From Ciona savignyi (lineage: Eukaryota; Chordata; Ascidiacea; Phlebobranchia; Cionidae), in assembly GCA_000149265.1 (NCBI GenBank), contig CH003301.1, forward strand, positions 700,726-764,725: a DNA stretch of 64,000 bases. Reading direction: 5' to 3'. Numbering within the stretch: the first letter of the stretch is position 1; every line of letters starts with the position of its first letter. Shown one piece after another: positions 13,601 to 26,000 of the stretch. The position numbers and the translations under genes were made by a program. The notes under the pieces were generated by a model. The model was not told where the DNA came from. It was given only the letters and a program-made list of their open reading frames with translations, and made no database searches.

Positions 13601-16600
13601 ATATGTCTTCTGCTAAGTCTTCATATACTTATGTTACACATAACATGTATTTTCAAGCATTTTATGTATGCAATTAAACTATTAAAGGTATAAATTTCCT
13701 AACTTGGCTTATGTCAGTATAATACAATACATAAATAAATAATATGGTTATAAAAGATATGATTGTCGACACCTAACTAACACTCTCTGCATGTTTTTTT
13801 ATTTTAACCATTTCACTTCTACAAAGCACATTTGTGAATATTAAAACAAATATTTCCAGGTGGTTTGACTGTGGTTATGTACACTGATTCTCTTCAAGCT
13901 GTTCTTATGGTGTGTGGCGCTGCATATTTAACAATACAAGGTACAAGTTTGTTTTTAATTTCTATTATTTATCATTCTGTTTAGTTGAAATTAGGTTGAT
14001 ATAAATGTCACCTTAACATCAATTACATCGCACAAATACAGTTTATTTTCATATTAACCTAAAAACTTTTATACTTTTTATAGATAATCTCTAAATAAAA
14101 TGTACCAAGTGATCTGTATACTATTACAACTGGCAAGTTCTTAGTAATTCTTTGGACACTTTAATTGAATTTCTTCATCTAGGATTTATCAGTGTGGATG
14201 GCTACTATGGTATGAAGGAGAAATACATGCAAGCCACACCCAATATCACATACATTCAGCAGAAGTACAACATCTCTGTGAATTCTTCAGATGAATGTTT
14301 CCCTTATCCCAGGGAAGACTCATTTACCATGTTAAAGGTAGATTTATTCAAATAGCAAAATATAAAATTGAACTAATTGTAAATTGCTTTATGATTTACC
14401 TCGTTTTTTTATGTTTTTAATAATGAACTTAAAAATTCCTTCGAGTATTATAAGTATAGAACAGAACTTAAAGCAATAGATTTAACAGGAAAAAGGGCAA
14501 ACTTGTTCTGTTTTGAATTGCTTAAGAATTTCAATTATGATTTTTCAGTATCATTGCATTTTACATTTCTTTTAAGATTTTAATTTCTCTTTAATTTGAC
14601 ATTTCTTTCATTCGTTTATTTACTTACAATGCTGGTTTAATTAATAAATCAACATTAAATTGTAGACTTAAAGTTTCTATACAAATCATTTACTTACAAT
14701 GTATTACAGGGAATAACAGATGATGAAATGCCCTGGTTGGGATTCTTGTTTGGACAAACGCCTTCTTCTATCTGGTATTGGTGCACTGATCAGGTGTGTT
14801 TTTGAAATTGACCAAAATGAAACATTTTCCTGCTAACTCTTTAAATTTGACAGGTGATTGTACAACGTGCATTGGCAGCACGAAGTCTTTCTCATGCACA
14901 GGGCGGAACTCTTGTTGCTGGTTTCATAAAGATTTTGCCAATGTATATAATGGTGATGCCTGGCATGATATCAAGGGTGCTATTCACCAGTAAGTTTCTA
15001 ATGTTCAACACTTTTCGTCTTGGAATTAGCTGTAAACAGTGGTATTGATTGTTGTAATTCTTAACACTGTTATAAAAAGGTTTATGACCTTTATGCAATA
15101 AATTACTTCATAGTCTATGGCACACTGTAGTAAATCATCAATTATCGATCGTTGTGTCACACAGATGAAATAGCCTGTGTTCCTGGCGAACATTGCTATC
15201 AGGTGTGTGAGAGTGAGTCGGGATGTTCCAATCTCGCTTATCCCAAGCTGGTCTTAGGAGTGATGCCGTCTGGTAAGCTTGTTTCAGCATTGCAGTTTGT
15301 CCTCTTAAATCACGAGTGTTAGAGCAACCATATTTGTTTATCAAGTAGTTGGCAAAAATAGCCTCTTTAGCAACAACCTGCAAATGGGATGAATCGTTCA
15401 AACATATTTTATCTTATGGTTCAAAATTTTACCAAATTCATATTACGAAAGACTATTTGCAGTTCAATGGTCTAATGCAATGTATGTCTATGACCATGGC
15501 AAACATTTTTAATTCCTATCACCTGTTTGTCTTGTACACCTATTTACTTGTGGTAAGTTAATAAACATATCCAGTGTACCCAGAGAAATAGAAATAAAAC
15601 AATTTTAGCCAAAGTAACAATTAATTGCATTTCTACAACTACATGTAGATCCCCAACTGCTCTGATTGATTTACAATTGTTTTACTCAAGAAAGTAAATT
15701 TTTGGATAATTTCATCATGGGGTTCGTGGGATATTGGGTTTGTCACATGATTGCCAAATATTCTGTTTCTTGATTGCCAGGCGCACGTGGTTTGATGATG
15801 GCTGTCATGATCGCTGCCCTCATGAGCGATCTTGATTCCATCTTCAACAGTGCGAGTACCATCTTCACTCTTGATCTGTGGAAGAGACTGCGGAAGTCCG
15901 CCACCAACACGGAGCTGATGATTGTTGGCAGGTGATCATTTTTATATCGGTATATATTGGTATAATAAATTACCAGTAATTTAAAATTCTTAGAGTACAC
16001 ACATGACTCCTAAAAGTTTAAAATTACTGGTTTAAATCTGTATACTTCCAAGTTATGTTGATTTAAAAAGAAGGAAAAGTGTTTCAAGAATGTGGTATAG
16101 TGTTGTTGCTATGTCTTACTTTGGTGATCACCAGATAGAAAAAATGATATATCAGTATTAAATATTGTCATTATAATACATCTCAAGATACAAACAAGTA
16201 CCTTCAATCAAATTGTACTAAGTTTTGTTTTATTTCATGAATTCCATACCATTTGCATGCCATGATTCTTTCAGGTTGTTCATCATATTGCTGGTTGGTA
16301 TCAGCATTGCGTGGGTCCCAATCATCCTTCAGTTCCAAGGTGGACAGCTTTTCTTCTATATTCAGGAAGTCACAAATTACATCTCACCCCCCATTGCCGC
16401 CATCTTTTTGACAGCCATCTTATGGAAAGGCTGCACTGAGAAGGTTTTTTTATCTTTGTGAACTACTATTGAGTTAATTGACAAACACCTCAGAAATGGT
16501 TATTGGTGGAAGTCCTCAAACCAATAAAAAACTAAAATAAAAACCCTCTAGCAACTTTTTATTGTCTTATACTGTCGTTGAAAAAATACCAAAATAACCT

Positions 16601-18380
16601 TAAAAAAAGACCAAATTACTTTTTCACATAAAATACAACACAACACTCATTTTTGTCCTTGTTAACATGGCCAATTATCTCATTACCATGTATTCACAGA
16701 CGGGTTATCAAAACTATTGAATTAGACAAAGACATTTCTATAGTTTTTGTTTAACGTGTTAATCTAACAGGTATAAGCAATGTATGGCATTCCTATCCAA
16801 GGTAACAAGGCTATGGTCCTACAACAAAGCATTTTATTTGTAGATATCATTGCTACGTCTGCAGGTATTGGACTTTGGCATTTAAGTGCAAATCTTGCCA
16901 TTGTCTTTAAATGTCTGTTAATCATTACTTATAAATATTTTCTGTACAGCCAAAGTCCAAAAAGTTCAAAGTCTACTGTTGCAGGGAGCATTCTATGGAG
17001 GTTTGGTGGGAAGTTCTCTTGGTCTTGCGAGACTAATCACAATCTTTATATTCAAACCTCCCAAGTGTGGGGAAGAAGACACTAGACCGTCATTCCTATC
17101 AAGCATGCACTACATGTACTTCTCTGCAATATTATTCTTCCTCACTATCTGTATTGCAGTACTGGTTAGCTTGTTTACAAAAAAATCAGCAGCTGAAAAT
17201 GTACGTGACCCCACAACAGATTCTAACACTTCTGTATTTTCCATCTCTAGTATTTACCTTGAATAGGAGTTGTAGTTCTGTTAGTTTGCATGTAGATGTG
17301 TACTTTTACTTTATAGTAGATTGTACCATAGCCATAGGATTTGCCTGAACAGTTATACCTTACAATGTTATCAATTTGCTTTTTGAAGTTATTTATTTAA
17401 AGTTTGTTGGATAAATAGACTGCTGACCAAAAACTGTTCATTCATTACTTCACCTTCACAGCTTGCCCATCTTACCTATTGGACAAGAAATGACTCCTAC
17501 ACAGCTGCAGACTGTGAACTAAAGCTGATGAAATCTGATAATCACATGAAGTAAGTCTATTTGTTTGTACAATAAGTTTCATAATTAATTTAAACATTTT
17601 TATATGTCTCTTAGATCATTCTAAAAGTTTTATTGCAATTTCAGAAGTAAGAAAGCGAAGTCAGACATCCAAGAGGAATCCCATGAAGATGATGTATCTA
17701 TTGTACAGGAAACTACAGGTATTTTCTTAGTTATTTTAATACCGAGTAGCATTATGATAGTGCCGGAAACTAAGTGTGTTGGTAATCCGTCATGATGTAT
17801 GCAAATGATAAATACAGATGTAGTAGAAAGAGATAGCGGATGAGAATAAATATTCCGGTTTATTAGTTCCAGTTAGTGGGTGGATTGGTTAGAAGGTTTC
17901 ATCACATTGCTCTGTCTCAAACAAACAATTGCCTGTGTAATACCCACTTCTGTGTTATACTATCGTTGGGAATATACATAATTATCCAATCATATTTACC
18001 CACTAATATTAATGTTGAACACAATAATTTGTAATCTGATTAACTGTGACATGTCAGGTGAACAGCTTAGTTGGTTAAAGTGTTGGCTTGAGACCCATTG
18101 ATTTAATGGATTAAACTAAAATAACAGAAATTTCTGAATAATATACAACACACTTCATAAAGAAATTGTTACAACAGAAAAATGCGGATTAAAATCCTGC
18201 TTCTACAAATCAGTGCGGTTTGTTTGTGGAATCAGGAATCCTGCAGATTCGAATGAATCCAGTGATGAAGTCCATTTCCCTTCTGTTGCGCAAAACCCGA
18301 GAGTAAAGATTCTTCTTCATATCGCTTTGCTCTGCATCCTCGGCTGTGGTGTGTTCATGTATATTTTCTGGTCTGTTTAA
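10639..18380 (+). CDS. SLC5A3-like: Sodium/myo-inositol cotransporter-like (SLC5 family)
   Basis: Sixteen exons join in frame: 10639-10728, 11305-11376, 11526-11690, 11946-12050, 12439-12544, 13860-13940, 14183-14337, 14710-14793, 14854-14989, 15165-15272, 15781-15931, 16275-16443, 16985-17200, 17462-17550, 17645-17718 and 18247-18380 (TAA), giving 644 residues. It has the 14-helix SLC5 fold, from [11 protein letters not shown] at the N-terminus to a last helix [20 protein letters not shown]. Residue blocks fit SMIT1 better than glucose carriers: [30 protein letters not shown]-type [40 protein letters not shown] and GAFYGG. An extracellular Cys-rich loop ([15 protein letters not shown]) is also shared. 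Predicted role: Na+-coupled import of myo-inositol or a related polyol at the plasma membrane. The last acceptor (after CCTGCAG at 18246) was chosen because it alone keeps the phase. A SINE lies in intron 1. Confidence 0.9.
10848..11130 (+). repeat. tRNA-derived SINE copy C, in intron 1 of the SLC5A3-like gene
   Basis: Longest-form copy with tRNA-like head, GATTCGAAACTGGTCGCTAG (box B-like GATTCGAAAC), body with CACACTGCAATAGCTGCGG, and tail ATAAACATGAATATCCTATT. It is in the same orientation as the host gene and about 120 bases after the first donor. Confidence 0.8.
11709..11745 (+). repeat. Short tandem duplication
   Basis: TGCCGTAATATATGAAC is present twice in succession within intron 3 of the SLC5A3-like gene. 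Confidence 0.75.
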
Positions 18381-21300
18381 TTTACCTCTGAAACACCGAA
18401 GCATTTACAAAACTGCACTGCCTAATTGAATAATAAGTTTCAAAGTTTCCCTGTACAGCTGCATGTTTAGTATACCATGACTGTATGACTGAGGTCAAAA
18501 ATTAACTACTAATTTTAAAATGAAGCTGCTTTAAGTCGATTCACTGTTCTTGCCTTAATGTAATGTTTTAATTGGTTGTACAAAAACTTGTAACACTATA
18601 TTTATCATACTTGACACACTGAAATGACTTACACTGAGCACAATGTAATCTGAGGTTAGTCCTCGTTATAATACCACTTGGGTTTTTCTATTCTGATGGA
18701 TACAATTTTTATATTCTGATCAACCATTAAACTAGTTGTCATATCACCCTAAAGTAAGGTGCCACATTTTATGACCAAGTTTTACACAACTCTTGTAAAT
18801 TTGATCGTGCTTTAAATTAGGTTTATTATATTTATTTTTTTAGCTGTTCATGCAGTGGTATATATATATATATATATATATATGATTCGTAACTACCTAC
18901 CTTTTGCTGCTTTTTCAAATTCTCCCCAATTTATCATTTTTTCTAAATTGCGGAAGTTGACTCTTACATAAAGCAGCTAATTTTCCAAGGCGTGATTGTG
19001 TGTGATTTATTTTTGAAGCAAATGGCTTAATTATATCTATAACACTTGAACTGCGTTTATAACCGGAGATGCATAGTTTTCTGTTGTTGTACTACATTGG
19101 ACATTTGGTACATGTATTCAGTTGTTGTTGTTACGTATACGTTACTTTTGCATAATGCTGCGCTGTGCTCAAGTTGGACAACAATGGCAAAAATAATTAT
19201 ATTTATGCATAGCTGTGCATGTTGGTTACGAGTGTTGCTAATTTTCTATGCAATTATGTTTTATCTCTAATGCGTAGCTTGTAATTGGGATAGGATATTC
19301 TTATTTTATTTGATGAATATGGCAATTTGGGAGAGTTGTCACCTGGCACGTGTCAGATTTCATTGCCTCCACCATCTGATTACCGGAGCTATTGTTGTGT
19401 GGTGGATGTGATGGAGACGCTCTTTCTACTTTCACTGGTCCACGTTATGTGCTTTGTACTGAGACGACCGACACCGAACTAGCGCCGAGTTTGTATATTT
19501 ATCACCAAAGCGCCATTACTTGTAACGTCCAAACGATATTGTTATTGGTTCGCTTTCACCCCAAAAACTTCTGAAAAATGTGGTTTCTAACTTTTACCCG
19601 GCTGTGTTCCAAACGTTAGTTGACATTCGTTCAACAGCATGGTTTACGCTCCCCCGGTTGGGAACCATTCTATAATATCTGTTAGTGTGGAATTAATAAA
19701 AAAATATCCAAAACAAAATGTTCTGCTTTTTTATTTAAAATCGGCGTAGCCGGACTTTTTTTCGACAGTGTGTAAAAAGCAAGGGTTGGAAGTGAGGCGC
19801 TTTATCCATGGAATCAACACAACATGCACAGGTTACAGTTACATTACACAGAGCATATATAATATGGTCGGGTAGGGGTGAGAATCTGTCAGACCATAGA
19901 TAGACTGGTGCTCTGATATTATAGAACTGTAGATGGCGTATACCCAATTAATGGACCTGGTACCGACCATTAGTAATTGTGCTTAAACCGTGCTTTGCAA
20001 TGGCGGTAAATCCTCCATGTTTCTACGGTTGGAAGCAGCATGGGTTAGGTTGCGCGCCGGTGTTCTTGTTTAGCTGTGAAGTTTTGTAATAAAGGTGTTG
20101 TTTATGTTGTAAATCTGCTAGCTATTTTGTTGGGGAAAGTTGCCGATGTACGAAAGGGTATCAGAGGATTTTGAGTTGAGGTTGCAGATCCAAGCTTTAA
20201 TTGCCAAGTGTTAGACTGGGCAGGCAGGACGCGACTTGTTAACTGAGCTGTTATAACAGAAAAGTAAATGGCAAATATTAACAGGACGAACACGCAACGA
20301 AACAATTGGACTTTAAGTGTAAATACTAAGTTTTAAAAATTGTGTTGCTGATCGGACTATGTTTTTAAGACGATAATTTTTTGATTATTAAGATCGAATA
20401 TGAATTTTGTTAATACTTATACATATGTACAACTTTTTGCATACTCATCCTTTGTATATGTTGTAGCGATTACAAATAAGGGCTATAATTTCAATTTGAT
20501 GTAGGCTACAGTTTATGGGATATGCAAAATCATCGGAAACCAATATAAACGAAGCGTAAAAATATATTTATAGACCTAACATTCCCTCCAGGGGGTGTAA
20601 AGGATGGTGTTGCAGGTTTCTTCCCCCTCGGTTTACCCACGTTCGCTCCTGCACCACTCAACTTCGTCTTCATTGGTCTATGGTTATTTTTTAATTTAGG
20701 TTTGTTAGCTTATTGTATGGAAAAAATCGACTTCTTTTAAAACGAATATATAGTCCTTATAAGTCGCGAGACATCGGCCATCAAATAATATCAGCGTGGA
20801 AAATGCCGTAAACCACGTTGCTTTTGTTTCGGAAGTTATTTTTGTCGGGAATTCCCCTGTAATAATTTGCACTGAATTTTTCAATGTTTTTGAAACACAT
20901 ATCCGCAAACACCTTTCAAAGTTTTAAAGAAATTGCATATTTCCTTTCACTTAAAGTGGGACGTTAAATCAGGCTCATTAATGGTCTAAAATGGGTTCAT
21001 TTTTTGAAAACGGATGAAGATGGGTACGAGTCGCCCCAATATTTTGTATTGAAATTCTTTGTTTATTTAATACACGTGGTAAGTGTGTATGGCATGTTAA
21101 TTATATATCTACAACTATCGTTATTTAGAATTAATGATGATTTCCTGTCCCGAAATATCGGGTATCAAAGATTATCGGCGGCAAAAATGCTCAAAAATGG
21201 GCTACTTTTACATTTTTTAGTTTGCCGGAATGTTTGCTTAGGGATATCTGTAAAATGAAAGGTTGATGAAATAGCGTGCATGTCAGTTTAGCGTGCATGT

Positions 21301-22164
21301 CAGTTAGCTTTCCTGGACATTTTAATCTGATCAGATAATCCCTTTTTGTTGAGCGGCCGACGACCAGACATGCCTGTAACGAGCATTACGCAGCCAAAAA
21401 AAAACGGAGTAAAATCACTATTTGTCCCCTTTCGATTTCGAGGACCCGTAATACAATTACTTTGGTTGATCACATTCGTTTGTATTTTACATATAAATTA
21501 ATAAAATTATATATATAAATTGAAGTTATGTGCTGCAAAAAAATCATATTTTTTAATGTTAACAGAATACATATTCCATATATTAATATTGTATTTTTTT
21601 ATTCAAATGTCACCGGTTGAAAGAGGTTGAAACTTTTTATTTTCGTCTTCGTCCACCCGCGATGTTTCTAATTCGGTGCAGACACTAGTTAGCGTTTGGA
21701 AGGAAAAAGCTTGTACTTGTATTTATTAACTTGTCAACTTTTAAACCGGATGGTATTGTGATGAACTTTATACGGGAACAATGATTACGTTCAGGTACTT
21801 CATATTATGACCAGTGGTAAGAAGAAGGTGGTAATGATTCCTATTCTTTATTGAATAAAAAGAAATGTTAAGGTGTTAATAGGCCTAAGCTTAGTAATTA
21901 TTGGAGCATGTGTTCTGACTGGGGTTAGATTAAGGGTTAGTTCAGGCCTTCAGGGTGATGAGATTAACATTTTATGCTTGGTTACAATTAGACCTGCTTT
22001 AAGTTTGCAGTTTCCTTATTAACTTTTCCTCCTTTCAAAATAAGTATTTTATCATCACAGTTTATTACGATACAATACAGTGAGTATGGTATATCATAGT
22101 GCCATTATGTGCATTAATATTTGTATACTATTTTAAATTATAGGCTAGAAGGTAATCTAGTTGA
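18381..22164. other. Intergenic region, 3.8 kb
   Basis: Holds the 3' flank of the SLC5A3-like gene, a TA microsatellite at 18859-18883, a short SINE remnant near 19365-19410 (CATCTGATTACCGGAGC), and a direct duplication of GCGTGCATGTCAGTT at about 21273-21305. None of the small ORFs (for example 20102-20305 minus) shows a domain or convincing splice partners. I see no gene. Confidence 0.5.
18859..18883. repeat. (TA)n microsatellite
   Basis: Uninterrupted TA dinucleotides. Confidence 0.95.
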
Positions 22165-22566
22165 ATGTCAATAATGGATGGAGAAAAGAAGTCCCACCAT
22201 GTGAAGTTTAAAAGTTACATTGAATCTAGTTACAGACTTGGTACAGGTACAACATTACACCCGGCAAACCGATTGGCACAAATTATGCATGCTAAATCTG
22301 CCACTCCACCCAAATACACATTAGTTGAACAAACCGATAAGGATATATTACCGGAAACAAAAGAAAAACTATTTTTTATGGAGTGTACTGCATTGGATAA
22401 AACTGTGAGAGGCAGTGGAAAGACAAAGAAAATTGCAAGACGCCAAGCTGCAGAAGCCATGCTTGAAATATTGGGCTTTTATTCGACGAAACAACCCAAA
22501 AAATCAAGTCTTAAATCTACATCTTCTACTTCTAAATTAACTTTAATTAATAATAACAAAACTTAA
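22165..22566 (+). CDS. Small protein with a single dsRNA-binding domain
   Basis: A single uninterrupted frame of 133 residues, with ATG at 22165 (a second ATG lies three codons on) and TAA at 22564. Residues about 30-102 form one dsRBD: HPANRLAQIM (helix 1), PPKYTLVEQ, LFFMECTALDKTVRGSG (strands), then KTKKIARRQAAEAMLEILG, the helix 2 that carries the KKxA(R/K) phosphate-contacting motif and conserved alanines. The arrangement most resembles dsRBD2 of TARBP2/PRKRA. It is far shorter than those three-dsRBD proteins and I see no further dsRBD nearby, so it may be a stand-alone single-domain protein, a retrocopy-like fragment, or an exon of a larger gene. A Ser/Lys/Thr-rich tail follows the domain. 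Likely role: binding double-stranded RNA; target unknown. Confidence 0.75.
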   Translation: MSIMDGEKKSHHVKFKSYIESSYRLGTGTTLHPANRLAQIMHAKSATPPKYTLVEQTDKDILPETKEKLFFMECTALDKTVRGSGKTKKIARRQAAEAMLEILGFYSTKQPKKSSLKSTSSTSKLTLINNNKT

Positions 22567-22780
22567 TCAGTTTTATTTAATTGTTTTTTTACTTTTCCCT
22601 TTATTTTTTTTTGTGCAATTTAATTTATCCCATCCATTTATTAACAAAGTAAGTATCGTTACTCTGCCACATATATGTGATGTGTACCCTTATACTTCTG
22701 AGAACAAGTGTAAAGATCTCGGCAAGAAACCAATATAAGAATTTAAACCTTTAGAAACCTATTATATTGTTTTGTTTGTT

Positions 22781-22946
22781 ATCTTCAATTTTGCAAACAT
22801 TTTGAGTGTTAATTCTGTTATACATCAAAAGCTCATACTGGTACTGTGTGTGTTTTTTTAACGTTATAAATTATCTTCAACTTTTCAAACATTTTGAGTG
22901 TTAATCCGGTTGTACATCAAAAGTTTATACTGGTACTGTGTGTGTT
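22781..22946 (+). repeat. Direct duplication, period 92
   Basis: About 75 bases starting ATCTTCAA at 22781 recur at 22873 with a few substitutions; both end in TACTGGTACTGTGTGTGTT. It lies between the dsRBD gene and GPR161. Confidence 0.85.
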
Positions 22947-23092
22947 TGGTTGTGTATTCGTAACTTCATTTGTTCAAATAACATTTTTTTGTTTTTTCAG
23001 TCAATTTAACCCTTGTTATCACACTAAAAAAATCAATCATGTCAACAGAATTATGAAAAATGTAGAGAAGCAGCCTTAATTACTGAAAACCA

Positions 23093-26000
23093 ATGGATCA
23101 CAACATCACGAGAAATGGTACCGGTATGCTCATATTTAAAATAGACTTATAACTTAATCTACTCTGCATTTTTAGAAAATGAAAGTCAGGTCTCTTTTGT
23201 GGTCCAGACTGTTGCATTGTCTGCCATCAATATATTAGCTGTTGTGGGAAATTTTCTTTTGTCTTACACCTTATACAGGTAAGAAGTATTATGGGTATTT
23301 AATAAATTTGTAGAATTATATTAAAAATTGAGGTAGCAGTTGTCAGTGATGTACTCAAGTGAATTCAACCAAGTAACAAGTCCCTGTATACACAAGTCCA
23401 AGTTATTGTATTGAGTCAACAATTGTTGATATGATATTCTTGTGTATTTCCATGAATCTGAATTCGTATGGGTGATTTCTTACATAGGTGATCATATATT
23501 TACCTCCTGCTCATCGTCGGCTTACCCGAGCTATTGCAGTGTCCTGTATATGATTTAGTTGATTTAATTTAGTGGAATTCAATCTATTTTTAATTGAATC
23601 TGTAGTTATTATCCATATGCTTGCATTTACAACAGAAGGTACATCTATGTATGTTTTAATGTGAGGATTGACTAATTATTATTTGGTATTCCTTTTAAAT
23701 ACTAAAATCAACTTTTTATTTCAGACGCCAGTTTTTGTTAACTCCAAGCAATAAATTGGTTTTAAGTTTGACGTGTTCAAACCTGGTCTTTTTAATTCTT
23801 GTTTTACCATTTGTTGTGGCCAGTACTGTTCTACAACGATGGCCTTTGGGAAATTTATGGTGCTCTATTTCTGGATTCTTTACTCTTACAATCCTTAGTT
23901 CTAGCATGTTTACACTTTCAGCAATTTCATATGACCGGTAAGTTTTTATATTTCCTTTTTACACAAATAGGTTATATAATTCAATTATTAAACAAAACCG
24001 ACTTGTTGTATGGTGAAACTAGCATGGTTCACACAGATGCTTCGTTTGTAGCTCCAATCATCATCAATTTCCCTTATTGATGATGATTGAACCTTATTCA
24101 AATCGTGAATCTTTCTGTAAGTGTAAAATACATCACTACCAGTATAGCTGCGATGGTGTTTCTTGTACAGCACTGCTACATGTCAACCTGTCATATTTGT
24201 GTTTTATTGGCATTTGTAATTAGAGATCTATTTAGATACTTTTTAATACTAATAACTTATTTTTAAAGTTTAGTGTGCATTGCTGCATTATGTTCAAGTA
24301 ACTAAATCATTTATTCTTTTTCATGCAGATATTACGCTGTAGTTTACCCTCTGATGTATCCATCAAAAATCACAGGATATCGTTCTACAGTAATTACTGT
24401 ACTAAGTTGGCTTGTATCTGCATTATCTGCGTTGCCTCCATTGTTTGGATCTTGGTCATCCTATAAGTTTTCAGTTGACAAACTTGGTTGTTTCCCAGTT
24501 TGGAGCACTCACCGAGGGTTCAGTTTATTCTGGGTAAGGTTTATATATTTTCACTGTACAGTAACAGACCAAAAGGTGCTGACATAGTGTGTGTTGTTTT
24601 GATTGGTGCTGGACAGACAGTAGAAGTGTTAGAGCAAACACTTCTTTTCCAGATTTGGACCTTTGTTGTAACAGGTGCAAAAAAGCATATGTAATTCTAA
24701 TAAATATTTTTTAAATTTTTTTCTAAAGTTTATGCTACTATTATTTTAAAGGCAGCATAGTAAAAATGCAAAAGCCAAATTATCGAAAATTTAATATCAG
24801 TAATTTATGTTACTTTATACTTTCGCCTTTAGTATAAACTATTAGGTGGTTTCATCCAGTCCTCATAACTACACCCATGTATAAATATGATGGGATGCAA
24901 ATACTTATAAATTAATATCGATGGTACTACCTACAATGTGATAAAATGAGACGAATTGGGTAGAATTTGTAGAAGAGATAAGAAAGGATGCTTTGGTTTT
25001 TTGTTGAACAATGACCATTGTCATCTGACCATGTGCCTGCTTACCATAGTTGAACTGTCAAAGTTATTGCACAGTGTTGGATATTGGATATTATAGGTAT
25101 GTTTTTAGTAATTTATTTAGATACACTGGATCAGGACACTGTTTAGTGTTTAGTTTTGATTTAATTTAATACATTTAGATAACCCCTAAAAATCAACCTT
25201 TCTTTCCAGTTAATTTTATGTTGTCTTTTGCCATTTTGTGTTATGATAACATGCTACACTTGTATGTGTTATGTGGCTCATAAAAAAGCAAGCAAAATTG
25301 ATATTGGAACAAAACCTAATGATTTAAAGTAAGTGGATTAGAACTAAACTTCTATGAATAAAATACCATATCTAAAAATTTTGTCAAAAATTTGATGCTG
25401 GTGTGTTGACTGGTCACAGTATATATCTAAAACCAAGTCTCATTTACAATTACAATTATAACCTTTATATCAGTGTGTGTTTATTCTGATTCAATGTTTA
25501 CATATCATATTTTAGCGTAAGTATATATAGTGATTGGTACTTTGGGGACATAGCTTAGTAATAAAATAAGGAAACTCAAAATAATTTGGTTATTTTAAAA
25601 GGCCTGTTCTATTATTTATATATACAAATACCCGATAAAATATCTATTCTTAGGCTCAAGGTTAATAATGCCAATAAAGAGATGGGTGCTAAATTAAAGC
25701 CGACTGCTTACTGTAAAGAACATCGTCCCGTGCAAGGTAGGTGCTAGTCTACTGCATTATTTAGTTTATCAAAATAGTCATCACCGGTTTATTTTGGGAA
25801 ATATTCCATGTGTATGGGTTCATAGAATTTGTAATTCCCACCCAGTGAAATCCAGGTAGAACTAAAATAAATGAATTGAATGTGTATGCCAACAATCACC
25901 GTGAAGTTTACTCGACATATGCTTATGACTATATCTCCCACTATATCAAAGATGTCTACTTTGTAATACGGCTATAATCCCCTATCTAACCATAATGCAA

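Noticed and set aside
16780-17348. Three overlapping plus frames
   Set aside because: Only the frame of 16985-17200 (GAFYGG... to SAAEN) matches SLC5 carriers and fits the splice phases; the others are shadows.
20102-20305. 67-residue minus frame with a signal-peptide-like start
   Set aside because: No conserved motif, no cysteine pattern and no splice partner; hydrophobic starts are common in AT-rich sequence.
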